A DNA stretch of 64,000 nt from the NCBI GenBank assembly GCA_021234155.1, contig JAJEKV010000012.1, forward strand, positions 7,716,448-7,780,447, read 5' to 3'. Shown here piece by piece: positions 22,736 to 34,734 of this stretch. Positions within the stretch are counted from its first letter, which is position 1, and each line of letters opens with the position of its first letter. The stretch comes from Isoetes taiwanensis (Eukaryota > Streptophyta > Lycopodiopsida > Isoetales > Isoetaceae). The translations under genes and the position numbers were made by a program. The notes beneath the pieces are model-generated. The model ran no database searches, was not told the origin of the DNA, and saw nothing but the letters and a program-made list of their open reading frames with translations.

Positions 22736-23124
22736 CGTTTGCACCACAAAAAAAGAATATTTCAAAGATTCCCTAAAAAAACCTTAAATTTTGCCACTTT
22801 TAGGGGGTCAATTACAAAAATGGCCCTCAATTTACAATTGCGTGACCATTTTAGGGTCCAAAGTTACTGGAAATTTTCGTTTTGTTAATTTTACACCTCC
22901 AAACTAGGTGTAAAATTAGAATCACATTTACGTGAATTTGGGATGCACCTAGAAAATGGAGAAATTGAAGAACCACTAGAATCTTGACCAAAACTAAAGG
23001 CTAAAATGTGCGACAAACAAGACAAGCGACAAACAAGACCCACCAAGACATTGTGCATGTATACCCATCGCTAAAAATGTTATTGAGCATGCAATGTGCA
23101 CATAGCCATTTAGAAAAAAAAAAA

Positions 23125-24324
23125 ATGTCAAGCTATGCGCGCATGGCATGGCAACTTTCTTATTAATGCAGAAGAGGTAAAAAGATAAATAAAAAGATAT
23201 CATTTCGCTCATAAAATATCGCAGGTTTAAGAGAGGTCCATATATGCACATGTACATGGTCGGAACTAAAACTAGTAGGTTGTCGAGAAAAAATTGGTGA
23301 GGGTAGGAAAAGAACGTAGTAGGGTCGAAAAGAAAACCAAGTGGGTTGTGGAAAAGAATGGGTAGGTAGGAAAAGTACCGGTAGGTAGTGCCCATGCGCC
23401 GCATGGGCAAATCTTTTCGTGATGTGCTATGCGGCGCGATAGGAAAGGCATATTTTCTTTGTTTCGAAGTCTTCCCGCTTTGTCCCAAAATCGGCTTAAT
23501 CGCCCGGACTTTGTTCCAAAGATCGGCTTATCATGCTTTCATGTGTTTAAGATCATCGGCGCTTGATCAGAGGCCATCAACGCCAGATTTCAGCTGTATT
23601 TCCAAACCCTATTTCTTCATGTCTTATCAGGTAAGCTTCTCTATCAGGTCAGAACCGGAAGCTAAATTTGTTTAACCGGAAACCCAAATTTATTTTCATG
23701 TCTGCTCTATTTTCGGCCTTCCCTGTTTCCTCTGGTTTGATACAGAAAGATTTAAAGCATATTAACGGCTTTATGGAAGCGTTTGTTTCCAACAAAATCC
23801 GGTCAGCTTTCCAATCATTTTGAGAATGTCGCATCTTTAGTCTGTGTTCTTGAAGGCATGGGCTCTATTTTGAAGCTTCAGTTCCCTCAACGTCTTTGTC
23901 AAAATGATTTATGTAGTAATGAAGTTAACGCAACGGTTGCAGGCTGCAATTGTTTTTCTTGAATCGAAGTGTTTTAGGCCACAACACAGGCTTTTATGGA
24001 AATAGGTGAATGTTTTGTTCAATTCTGCAACTAAGTTATGATAATTTTGCAAGCGATTTAAGGTCGTTTTCCACATCCTTTGTTCGTTATTATGATTCTG
24101 GTTGTAAGAAATTGCAGTTAAAACCCTTTGTTGCTGAGAACTAATCAAGATTTGATGCATTTTCCTCTATTTTGGTAGATTCCATCCATGCTCAAGACAG
24201 GTTGTTATGATGTTGTTACAATTTAGAAGGGTCTCAAGACTTCAATTATTTCTTGAAGCTTTGAAAGACCACGAGGGCTTTTTAAAACTTTGTCATGTCT
24301 GCCTAGTGGCGTGACGTTAAAATA

Positions 24325-24362
<38 letters not shown>

Positions 24363-25061
24363 CAAAGATTTTCCTTCTATAGTAGCTATTTTAAATCTGT
24401 ACCATTCCATCGGAATTAAAAGATTATCTATTGTCTATTTACGCATAAATAGATTATCTATTGTCTACATACGCATTAATGAAAGCTTTTAAAATTTGTT
24501 GCTAAGAAATTAGCTGCTGTTTAAATTTTGTTGCTTGTCTATGCGCGCAAAGGCAAGAGCTTTCAACATTTGTTGCTTGTCTATGCGCGCATAGGAAAAT
24601 GATATACTTTGAACCTCTAGCCTATGAACATATAGGATAGACGTTTTATAAAAGTAGGTGCTTGTCCATGTGCTCATAGACAGGACGTACTCTTTAGAAA
24701 CTCCTGGCCATGCACGCATAGACAGGTATCTAGTTTTCTTCATTGTTTCTCTGCACGCATAGGCATGTCTGTGTCTACTCTATGAGCTTTTATGCTTTGG
24801 TTTCTTATTCTTCCTTTGTTTAATAGTTTATATTTGGAAAATACTTTTATTTGCAAAGATGCGGCAAATTCAACTTGGTAATGCTTGTACACCAATTAAA
24901 ACTTACAAGCAAAGCAAGGAATTTATATTTGCGTTTGTTGAAGCAAACACCTACCTCCTCTTGATATTTAATGTGTGCTAAAAAAGAACATTTTTTTAAG
25001 TGTCTATATTATTGTACTGAATTATTGAAATATAACTTTGTTGTCTATGCGCGCATAGACA
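23125..25061. repeat. Dispersed palindromes with a TATGCGCGCATA-type core
   Basis: A perfect 20-bp palindrome TGTCTATGCGCGCATAGACA lies at 25042-25061. Related complete or half sites lie near 23131, 23391-23407 (CCCATGCG-C-CGCATGGG), 24440, 24468, 24538, 24582, 24665, 24710 and 24755. All are inside the TIR element, and the spacing is irregular. Confidence 0.85.
24325..24362. repeat. (CTAT)n microsatellite
   Basis: An uninterrupted tetranucleotide tract of about nine units. GTCTAT also begins the nearby palindromes, so the tract may have expanded from one of them. Confidence 0.97.
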
Positions 25062-25255
25062 TTCTTCCTTTCCTTTGTATTTTTGTGTCGTAAGAAAGTG
25101 CATTTTCTTAGTGTGTCTTAATACAAAATCTGTCGCCCGCTTTTAAAATTGGCCATATTTGGAATGCGACTTTATTTTTTGGTAGTTGTTTTTTTTTAAA
25201 TAGTCAAAACTGTCGAATTTATGTGTTTTTGAAAAAGGAATCTGCAATTGCACCA

Positions 25256-25287
25256 CAGGTCATTAGTGCGTTTGCACCGTCACCTTG
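25256..25287 (-). repeat. Right terminal inverted repeat of the MULE-like element
   Basis: Read on the minus strand it starts CAAGGTGACGGTGCAAACG. The plus-strand flank TTGAGGGAAAAGAG continues LINE A. Confidence 0.85.
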
Positions 25288-26023
25288 TTGAGGGAAAAGA
25301 GAGCTCAATGGTTGGCTAGATGTAATATGCAGAAGCACAGGTGCATACATGTGTAAACAAAGGCAGATCGCCATAGCTTGAGGCAATATCTTGATGCGTG
25401 CTTCCTTAGCAAGCTTTGGGATGCCAATGCCCTTGAACATGTCAAGACAGCACACTACCAGTGCCACATAAATCCCACATTGGAACGAGGCCCGCAATGC
25501 TACCTGCGTACTCACTTGCCCATGAAAAGGCGCAGACTCATTGCCTCCATTTGCACAGGGGCACATCATCTTCAAATTGAGATGGGCAGATGGATTGGTG
25601 AGCCACGCCAAGACATGCTCTGTCAATGCTGCCAAATGGGAGTCATTGAGGATGAATCTCATACCCTTCAAAGTTGTCCAACATATGATCAAATCAGGAC
25701 GCGCTATGCTGAGTTAGTCAGGCCTGGCCAGCCATTACATGTGACATTGAGCACAACATCCGTATGGGTGCTGGGATCATACCTTCAGGAGGTTATGGAC
25801 ATGCGAGATCAGCTCTGTCCTCGGGCACACACTTGACATGTATATATACATTTATTTCATGATGATGTATACTTGTACAGTTTGACAGCATTCTTATTAC
25901 TGCCATGGTTTTTCCCTCGAAAACCCTTCGGGGCGGGGGTTTTTTAACCCGGACAGTAATAAGTTTGTTGCGCTCTCAGTGGACGATAAAAAATCATTCT
26001 TATTCTTCTTATTCTTATTCTTT
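25288..26023 (+). mobile_element. LINE A, 3' part, with (ATTCTT)n tail
   Basis: This continues the LINE beyond the inserted transposon. EKRAQWLARC lies near 25300, a zinc-binding segment follows near 25620 (LCQCCQMGVIEDESHTLQSC, a C-x2-C ... H-x4-C pattern), and the coding part ends at 25836. The 3' untranslated region ends in a hexanucleotide tail of ATTCTT-like units (25994-26023). Sister copy B ends with ATTCTC units at the same place, so the family ends in a microsatellite rather than poly(A), as RTE-like elements do. Confidence 0.8.
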
Positions 26024-28419
26024 TAAGAATGCTTATTATAGAATCAGCGATTCACTGTTGTTCCTTCACAGTTTATATTACCTCATGCATGCCTTTTCTG
26101 CTTTATTCTGTTGTGTGACGGGACGTATTGATGCCCAACAATGTTGTCTTTGGTTTCAAACATGAAAATATGCATATCTATTCCACCTTGACACACCATT
26201 TAGCAGTGCCAAAACTGAGACATTTCTGATTAGTTGTCTAAAATGCATGCTAAAAAAGAATTTATCCATATAATGCCATTGTGATCAAGCCTGCCAAGAG
26301 CAATGGCATGGCTGTTTCTGAAAAAAGTGATTTAGGCACTTTTATTGCTTGAGAATGGAGTGAGGCTTGGGTTCATAAATTGAGGCCTAGCTTTGGAAGT
26401 TTTTTAATTATTTATCATTTCTTGTGTCTTAAAAAATCTTCTTTCATATTGGCTAGAGGGGTCTACTTTCTGCTTTACAGTATATATTTTGGAAAGAACC
26501 AACATGCCCATTCAGACCAACAATATATCAGAAGACAATGCAAAGGGAAAAGGTAAAGACTGCTATCATTTTGTAATAGATATTTGCTACATAATTTCAA
26601 AGTTTGCATTCTACAATTTGCCTTCAACATATTACATGTAGGTTTGCTAGATTTGATGCGTTTATATTTGTCTGGATATTTTAAGATTAATTTAACTTCT
26701 GCTTGTGAGTTTTGGAAATGGTTGGGTTCAAGTCCCTACACCCCAATTCCTCTTGCTACAAAAGACATAGTAACTTAAACCAGAATTTGCTGAAATTTGT
26801 ACATGGGTATATCGAGTGAGAATCTTATACATGATTATCAATTTTGGCCTATGAGATAGCTATTTTTCATCTCAATCATCATTGCAACATTGCTAAATAT
26901 ACTTTATGGTTTAATGTGGTTTTAATGCATTAACATGTGCGAGTTTTATACATGATTATCATTTTTTGGCCTATGGAGTAACGATTTTCCATCTCAATCA
27001 TTGTAGAACACGTTGCTAAAAAATCTTTATGGTTTAACTTGAAGAATTTGGACTATAAAGCATTGGCGATTTACGATTTAAAATATTTAATCAAGATAAT
27101 TTGGTGATTTACGAATTTTAAACAACAAAACTTACCACAATATTTAATCTAGATAGTTGAGCATGATATGCTAACTGAAAAGCCAACTGAAATAATCGTG
27201 TTTTAATACCATGCAAAAAGAATATGGTAAAAAAATCACATTAGCACATACAAACAAGATATATTCATTACGACATGTGATGGTGATTAATCACTATAAA
27301 GCATCATGATCATTATGTAATCAAAATTATCATGTAAATATACTGAGGATAATACATGTAATCAAATAGCAGACCATTAAACCTAACATATTAAACATTA
27401 GTACATATCATATAGTTTAAGTTGTTGCTATATATTCTAAACGAGGTGCATCCTGGACTACCATAATCGTCGGATTCGTCGATCCTACGGCCCAGATCGT
27501 ATGTTGGGGCCTGTGAGCACCTCATTTATGATTGGAGGCGCCTATGATTTTGAAATATGAAATACGCTTTCGCCTAAGGTTTTGAGGGAATATCGAACCT
27601 CTATACGGCTTTGCCTAAGATTTTAGAATATGAAATAGGGGGGCTCGAACCTCTACCAAAATAACTTAATGTCCTAATAAGACTACTTTAACCAATATAC
27701 CCAACGAGCTAATGTGATTATTTTTTATCTTGAATCCATGTTTTTTTTATAACAACCCATTATATGGTTTGAGTGATATATAGTCTATGGTTTCAGGAAT
27801 TGTTACGTTTTACGTCCATATCAAATCCCCCTGGAACCCCCTGTTATTTTGCTACATATAGAGACCACTTAAAATTTTCATGCTCTAATACCATGTCACA
27901 AAACGATGTTATGAAACAATGTTGATTTATTACCTTAGAAAAACATATTGACGAACCATACTAGATAACTAGATATGGTTTGTAAACTTTTGAACCCACT
28001 AACATGTATTGATTTATGGATTTGATTTTCACCAGCAAATCGCTAAAATAAAATCATATTGATTCATTTTTGGGGGCCTTGTGAGAGTCCTCAAAAGAGA
28101 CCTCGCGTATATCACAGGTGAACCTCTTACAACAACAATACTACCCAATATTCCCCAATATTATTCATCACGTATAGTTTTCTCAAAAGAGACCTCGCAT
28201 ATGTCTTAGGTGGACCTCTTACAACAATACTACCCAATATTGCCTCATATTACAACAATAGGTGCTGTCAAAGATTTTGCACTAAGAGATATGGAGAAAT
28301 CATGATTACAATTTGAGTTTTTCAACACGTCTTAGAATTTTTGGAGTGGAGGTAAACGTGGACATACTTCGAATATAAAAAATAATTTCTGGACTATGTA
28401 GTGGTCTTAGAATTTTGGA
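26024..28419. other. Intergenic, AT-rich, with short direct repeats
   Basis: No gene is recognised. A pair of diverged direct repeats of about 110 bp lies at 26815-26925 and 26937-27045 (TTATACATGATTATCA, then CATCTCAATCAT). A second pair lies at 28088-28165 and 28178-28250 (CTCAAAAGAGACCTCGC, then ACTACCCAATATT). CGAACCTCT(A/C)TA occurs twice near 27595 and 27650 in an LTR-like setting that I cannot resolve. Confidence 0.55.
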
Positions 28420-29979
28420 GTGGGGTTAATTATGGACACAATTCGAATCAGGGAAGGGTTTCATGGAGATGCGGATGAAAAGGATGATAATTCAGATATC
28501 AATGAGAATGAATTGGGTTGGAAGCAAATTAGCTACAAAAGGAGGGGAAGGGGTCAGAAAAAAACTTATGCTGGTCCTGTTAGACTCAGTCCGGGAAATT
28601 ATGCTATCCAATCAAGGATGGCCAAAGGCTATAAATATTAAATGATTAAATCCATTAGACTAACTACTTGAAATCTCTACGAGATTAATAGTATGGTTAA
28701 AAGGGAACGTCTAAAGATTTGCCTCTCAAACCCTCAACCCTAACGTCTTATTTATCCAGGAACATAAAATCCATGATTCTAATCATGAGAGTACTATTTC
28801 CAGGATCCTTCCTCCTTATTTCAAGGTTTGGTCTATTAGTGCTAATAATTCATCTGCAGAAATTGCTATTGCCTAGAACCAAAATATCAATCTGGAAGAG
28901 ATCTATATGGTCCATGACAATAATGGGAGGTGGCAGATCTTGGTTGGTGCAATTGAATCTTGTAGAATAGCTTTTATTAATGTTTAATCTTATCATAACC
29001 TCTCTGATAGGATCTTGGTTTGGAATAGAATTAGTCAGAGCTTAGGAAACTTAGATGTGGATGAGCTAGTGATTGGAGGTGATTTTAATATGGTAACTGA
29101 TAGTTTTATGAAGAATAGAAACTTTAAAGCTCTTTTGCCCGAGGAGAATTGTGCTTGGACTAATCTTTTAGCTTCTCATAATCTTATATTGGCTAGAATT
29201 GAGCCTAATGCTTTCAGTTGGTCGGATCATAGGGCAGATCCTATTTGCTGCGTCCATGATAGGTTCTATATAAGCGAGGATTTGTGGACCAAGTGTAGCA
29301 GAGTTGAGAATCTGAAGGGTTACACAATCTCGGATCACTTTCCTCAACTGATCATTATTATTGGAACAAATAACAGAGATAAGAAAAAGTCTTACTTCAA
29401 GATGAATGTTAGCTTATTAGATCAGGAGGACTTTATGGTCAGGCTGGAAGATATCATTAGCAGTCACCCAAGACCAAGTGGAAGTACAGGTTGGATGTGG
29501 TGGTGGATCAATCTGGCCAGCGCATTAAGGACTGGCTCAAGGAATGGGGCATGAATATTTTCTATCAGAAACAAGCCTATCCGCAAGACTAAGAAGAACT
29601 AGATTTATGAGGTCAAGGTGGGAGACAATCTCATTTCGGGAGATAAGCAATCTCAAAAAAGCTGCGGTTGACCACTTTATTAATATCATGGGAACTAATA
29701 AGGACTGCTCTGATAATATGATGGATAAGTTTATCATCATGAAGAAGAAGGTCAGTGATAATCAGAATAATATGAGTACAAATCCTTTTGTGAATGATGA
29801 GCTCAAGAAAGTGGTTAACAGTATAGAAAATGGTAAGACCCCAGGACCTTATGGTCTTCCAGCTGAGTTTTTTAAGAAAGCTTGGCCTCTTTTAGGGGAT
29901 TACATTACTAAGATTGCTAATGAATTCAGAGAAGGAAATGTTTGGATGCACGGATTAATACTAGCTTTATTGCTCTTTA
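28420..29979 (+). mobile_element. L1-type LINE C, endonuclease and start of reverse transcriptase
   Basis: From about 28700 the sequence translates, with breaks, as a plant L1 ORF2. The apurinic-type endonuclease gives VIGGDFNMV near 29070, AFSWSDHRADP near 29210 and RFYISEDLW (usually DRFLIS..W) near 29265, then ISDHFPQ near 29330. The reverse transcriptase begins with NGKTPGPYGLPAEFFKK near 29825 and stops at INTSFIAL near 29965, where LINE B has inserted. Upstream, 28420-28641 encodes a short charged frame that could be the end of ORF1. Several stops and frameshifts make it inactive. Confidence 0.8.
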
Positions 29980-31646
29980 TTGCCTCGGGAAAAACTATGG
30001 GCAAGACCAAGGCGGTACGGGGGTTCTCAGAGATTTGCAGAATCCAAAGGTACTGTGCTATAGAAAGATGCTCGGGTTGTTGCGCAGACAAAGCCAACTA
30101 TTTGATAGTAGTATGCTCGGGGTTCGCCGGGGATGCCCCTCTCCCCAACATTGTTTGGGCTTTACATTGATCAATTGAGAGCCGGGCTTGGCGATAATGG
30201 GGGCGATGGAGCTCACCTTCTCTATCAGATCATCAGACAGTTAATATATGTTGATGATGTGGACCTCCTAACTTACACACCAGCAGACATGCAACGACAT
30301 CTCGATGCCCTGAACACATTCTGCCAAGCGACTGATATGCGCGTCAACCCGCCAAGACTAAGGTGGTTTTCATATCATCTTCACGCGACCAAGGGTCCCT
30401 CCTTCGATTCATCGAGGCCAAAATGTGGAAGTTGCATCCACATACAAATATTTGGGAGTGGAGTTTCCTTCTACTATGCACTTGGGATACATCCATACGG
30501 GCTACGAGTGACGGCAGTCGGAAGGCACTATATGCAATGCAAAACAATAGTCATAGAGCCGAGTTGTATGATTGGGCCCATCAGTCACACCTGTTCAAGG
30601 TCTTAGTTGAGTCTGTCCTTTTATACGGGGTGGAAGTATGGGGAGTATGGGGCCCAGTAGTACCACTTGCTACTTAGAATGACTTGGAGCAGGTCCAAAG
30701 CCTTCTTAATCTGGCTATGGGTGAAGTCCACGGTCCCATATCAAATTCTACCGCAGGAGAGACGTGATTCTTGCCTCTTTGCCCCTTGATCGCCACATTA
30801 TCTATTTTTAGAAGGTGGTCAATATGGACGATGCTCGTCTCCCTAAACTAGCTTATATCATGGCAATGGAGCCATAGTGCCTCAAGGCCTGCTGGAGGGA
30901 AAAGAGAGCTCAATGGTTGGCTAGATGGAATGTGCAGGAGAGCAGGTGCATACATGTGCAAACAGAGGCGGATCGCCATAGCTTGAGGCAATATCTTGAC
31001 GCGCTTGCTTCCTCAGCAAGCTTTGGGATGCCAATGCCCTTGAACAGGTCAAGACAAGACACTACCGGCCGCGATAAATCCCACATTGGAACGAGGCCCG
31101 CAATGCTACCAAGCGTACCCACTTGCCCATGAAAAGGCGCGGACTCATTGCCTCCATTCGCCGCGAGGGGGGCACATCATCTTCGAATTGAGGCGAGGCG
31201 GATGGATTGGTGAGCCACGCCGGGACGTGCTGGCTCAATGCCGCCAAATGGGAGTCATTGAGGATGAATCTCATACCCTTCAAAGTTGCCCAAAGATATG
31301 GTCAAATTCGGACCGCGATATCTCGAGTTGGTCGCCCGCCACCGTTACATGTGACATTGAGCACAAAGATCCGTGCGGTACCGGAATCATATCTTCAGGA
31401 GGTTATGGACATGCGAGATTAGCTATGTCCTCGGGCACACACTTGACATGTATATATACATTGATGTATACTTGTACAGTTTGACAGCATTCTTATTACT
31501 GCCACGGTTTTTCCCTCGAAAACCCTTCGGGCGGGGTTTTTAACCCGCAGGCGGTAATAAGTTTCTTCAAGGCTCCTTATGGGTCCCATAGGCCGATTGG
31601 CCTCAGTGGACGATAAAAAATCATTCTCATTCTCATTCTCATTCTC
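29980..31646 (+). mobile_element. LINE B, 5'-truncated copy nested in LINE C
   Basis: This is collinear with LINE A from GCCTCGGGAAAAACTATGGG (29982; LINE A 21783) to its tail. It carries RT motifs near 30130 (RGCPSPQHCLG with a frame slip), YVDDVDLLTYTPADMQRHLD near 30250, the continuous 30890 junction that shows the empty site of the MULE-like insertion in LINE A, and an (ATTCTC)n tail at 31620-31645. It lies between codons of LINE C: GCTCTT on the left and ATTCCTAAG on the right join as A-L-I-P-K, as in intact L1 proteins. It is truncated at its 5' end within the RT domain. Confidence 0.85.
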
Positions 31647-32965
31647 ATTCCTAAGATGGATTCTCCTGTCTCCTTCTCTGACTATAGACCTATCTCTTTG
31701 TCTAACGTTATCTACAAGATAATTTAAAGTGCTATTGCTGCAAGACTGAAGAAGATTCTAGATTGCATCATCAACAGCTCCCAATCTGCGCATCTCAAGG
31801 ACAGATTTATTCTTGACAATGTGATCACTGTTATTTTGGGTCTCCAATGGGCTAAAGATTCCAGACAGGAGGTGACTCTCCTTAAATTCGACATTACCAA
31901 AGCCTTTGATACGGTAGAGCTGGAATTTTCTTTTTAAAAGTTGCAGGGCTCTGGGATTTAATGAAGAGAGTATTGGTATCTTCAAAGCCATTCTTAATAA
32001 CTCGAGATCTGCTGTGCTTATAAATGGTGAGTGCAGTCCCCTTTTCTCTATTCAAAGAGGAATTAAACAAGGTTGCCCTCTAGCTCCCTTTCTTTTCTTG
32101 ATTGTAATGGAGGCTCTTCACAGTAAATTGGATGAAGCCAAATCTACTAACTTAATTAAGGGTCTTCATCTTCCTGACAATTCTCAGGCAAGCCAAATCC
32201 TTAATGGTCATTTTGCAGATGATACTTCTATCCTGATCTCCATGGACCACAGCTCTATTATGAACACTCAGCAAATACTCAATGATTTTGGGGATGGTTC
32301 AGGATGTAGGGTTAATCCAGCTAAATCAGCAATTCAAGCAAGGAATGAGGATAAAGGAAAGCAGGTGGCTGGCCTTTTGGATTATCACTCTCATCTCTCA
32401 AGGCACCTTGTCCAATGCTGAGGATTCATGGCAGCATAATGGAAAGCACGGATATACAGTCAGAAAATCTTATAAATTTCTCATGAGCAATCAGGAACTT
32501 ACAATCCATCAGAAATGGAAAATCCAGCCAGATAGGGGCAGAAGTAACTTGAAATTTATGTGGAATAGTCCCATCAGCCCGAAGATAAAGGCCTTTATGT
32601 GGCAGCTATGGCACAAAAGTTTGGCAACCAACAGTAAAAGGCACAAATTATCGATGACTAACTCTGATGTTTGTGACAAGTGTTTGAATGCTAGGGAGGA
32701 TGAAAATCATTTGTTTAGATAATGCATGTGGTCAGAATGGTTTTTGAAGCTCGCTTCTAATATCTTTGGTTTGGATCTTGTAGCCTTAAATGAGGTTGAT
32801 TTCTTTATGCCTTCTAACCCTTGTGATTGGAGGATCTACATTCTCCTATGGAGAATCTGGAAAGGAAGAATTGCCTTTAATTTTAAGTGTGAAATCATCC
32901 CCCCTGAAGGGATCATTAAGCAGGTTCAATATAATGTTAATTGGATTCATGAGATTAACAGCTAA
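31647..32965 (+). mobile_element. L1-type LINE C, rest of reverse transcriptase and zinc-binding tail
   Basis: ORF2 resumes with IPKMDSPVSFSDYRPISLSN, then LLKFDITKAFDTVE near 31880, RGIKQGCPLAPFLF near 32060, and the catalytic FADDTSILI near 32215 (FADD form, as in plant L1). It continues GCRVNPAKS and ends with the zf-RVT region: YTVRKSYKFL near 32450, SPKIKAFMWQLWH near 32575 and CDKCLNAREDENHLF near 32680. It then reads RIYILLWRIWKGRI near 32850. The coding part has stops at several places. No poly(A) tail or target-site duplication was found. Confidence 0.8.
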
Positions 32966-34734
32966 TTTTGTTGCATTTTCAAAGGTTCTATTCATGCTGA
33001 TGAGAAAACTTAAATGGAGCAGAATCAACCCCAGGGCAAATAATGAATAGATGAAGATTTTTGGAGCGGCTAATATCATGGAGCATGAGGACATCTATGG
33101 ATGCGGATGCTGCTGTGATCAGAACTACAATGCTCGAAGAGAATTGCTTTACAAGGCCAAAGACTCCAGGGGCAGATTTAATATGGCAAAGGCGAAGTTT
33201 TGTATGTGCATTTACTGCACTTTCCATTTGGTGGTAAGAGGAAAAGCAAGGAAATGCAAGAATTTTAATCTCAAGTCTTATCATTAGATCATTTGGTATC
33301 CTTCTTCTGGAAAGGGGGATATGGATAAAAATTCAAAGTTATGCCGACCCATAATTTCTTTTAAGTCTGCTGACGACCTTTTAAGACATATGCTATTTCT
33401 AGTGTTTTTCGTAAAATTTTCTAAACTTATATTAATATAAATATATACAAAGCCTTCAATAAGATTTTTTTTTTGGACTATATAGTGATACTCCCGATGA
33501 CAATAGAAACCAAATCTAAATGAATGAATGAATTCATAAGAACGAATGTATGCTTGCACACCTTGGAAAATAGAGACCAAATACAAACAAATGCATTTGT
33601 ATATTTCATAATAGAAGAGTCTACATGGTCCGAAATTTGGTATATTTTTGCCTAAATGTGTGTCAAAAATTTGTTTTGGGGGAATATTTTTCTTGGAAAA
33701 TAGGATTTTGTTCAAAAGCTGGGTATCTGAGATGGAGCAACAAATAGGCGTTGTATCCACAGCTGTTGCCTAAAATACAAAGATTCATATGCTTTCCAAA
33801 GGTTTAAGACATTGCAGGTCAGTGATCATTTGTGAAAGCTGAGGGTTATTCTTGATTTTGCGAAGCCTAATGATGGTCATCAATTGTGTTTGATGCAACG
33901 AATGCAATAGGCTATATTTGAACTCTGCTTAGCGGGATTTGTTATGGCAAGCAGCCGTTGTATAAAGATGCATGGTTGGAGCGGCATGATTTTGGCACAT
34001 GCCCTGATGCAAAATGGGGCTGCTAGATGTCTGCAAGGTCTAGCTCTGGCAAAATGCTTGATCTTATTTGCCTGGCAAGTATGGCAAATGCCAGTCTGTT
34101 GGTAATACAAGTTGAATGGTAGACTCGTGGAGACCTCAAGGAGCATGGAGCTAATATTAACCGGACTTTCTTATTCAGTTTTGAAGAGAGTCTTATTTGA
34201 GTACTTTGAATGCTAGATAGATGCTCATGGTAGAATACAAGAGTACTTGATGTTTGAAGTTTTGGTATATTGAGGTTTGAGATTGGATGGGACGAGTCTA
34301 GATGTTTGGGCAACATTAGGCATCCTAGCATAGCACAAAGGTTTGCAACGACAGCAATGATGCACTTTCTTGGGCGTGCCTTGGTTAGATATCCAACTTC
34401 ATATGTTAGGAAACTCTTGCGATTAGTTTCAATGTTGAATATTGCAGATTTAATATGAAAGTTTTTGTTGTTTTTTTGGTTATATGAGCTGTTGTATTTG
34501 AAGAATGGCCAAATAGATTTAGTAAAACACTTATACGACAGCTTCACCACTACCATGGATAGGCATGCCGGTCATCCAGAGTTCTAAGGGAAGATAAGTA
34601 GGTCATTCATGTATGTCTTAGAAGTCCACATTACTGTTTTACATTTTTGCACTTATATCTCTGTCCATATAAATGAAGCCAGCTTTCATGGTAAAAGGCA
34701 ATGTAATTAACACTTTAAACAATATTTAGGGGAT
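32966..34734. other. Intergenic
   Basis: No gene is recognised. Minus-strand frames 33284-33760 and 34023-34556 are the longest, but they lack motifs and look non-coding. Confidence 0.5.

Larger units (their letters stand above)
22704..25287. mobile_element. 2.6-kb non-autonomous TIR transposon (MULE-like) inside LINE A
   Basis: The 32-bp terminal inverted repeats, 22704-22735 and 25256-25287, start CAAGGTGAC and end GCACTAATGACCTG, with three mismatches. The element interrupts LINE A between GCCTGCTAGAGGAG and TTGAGGGAAAAGAG. The uninterrupted sister LINE B at about 30.89 kb reads GCCTGCTGGAGGGAAAAG there, which gives the empty site and implies an 8-9 bp target duplication, now degenerate, as in Mutator-like elements. 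No transposase is present. The interior holds a family of CG-rich palindromes, a (CTAT)n tract and, around 23580-23640, an exon-like stretch ending in a good donor (TCAGGTAAG), which might be captured host sequence. Confidence 0.75.

Noticed and set aside
22994-23488. Minus-strand 164-codon ORF in the TIR element as a transposase
   Set aside because: Phe/Leu-rich composition from poly(T/A) tracts, with no DDE-like or zinc motifs.
25219-25692. Minus-strand 157-codon ORF
   Set aside because: Antisense of the LINE A zinc-binding tail.
27430-27720. tRNA gene suggested by a CGAACCTCTA-like stretch
   Set aside because: No cloverleaf could be built. The motif recurs 60 bp away and looks like repeat sequence.
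32988-34556. Minus-strand ORFs (33284-33760, 34023-34556) as genes
   Set aside because: No motifs, AT-driven composition, no start or splice context.
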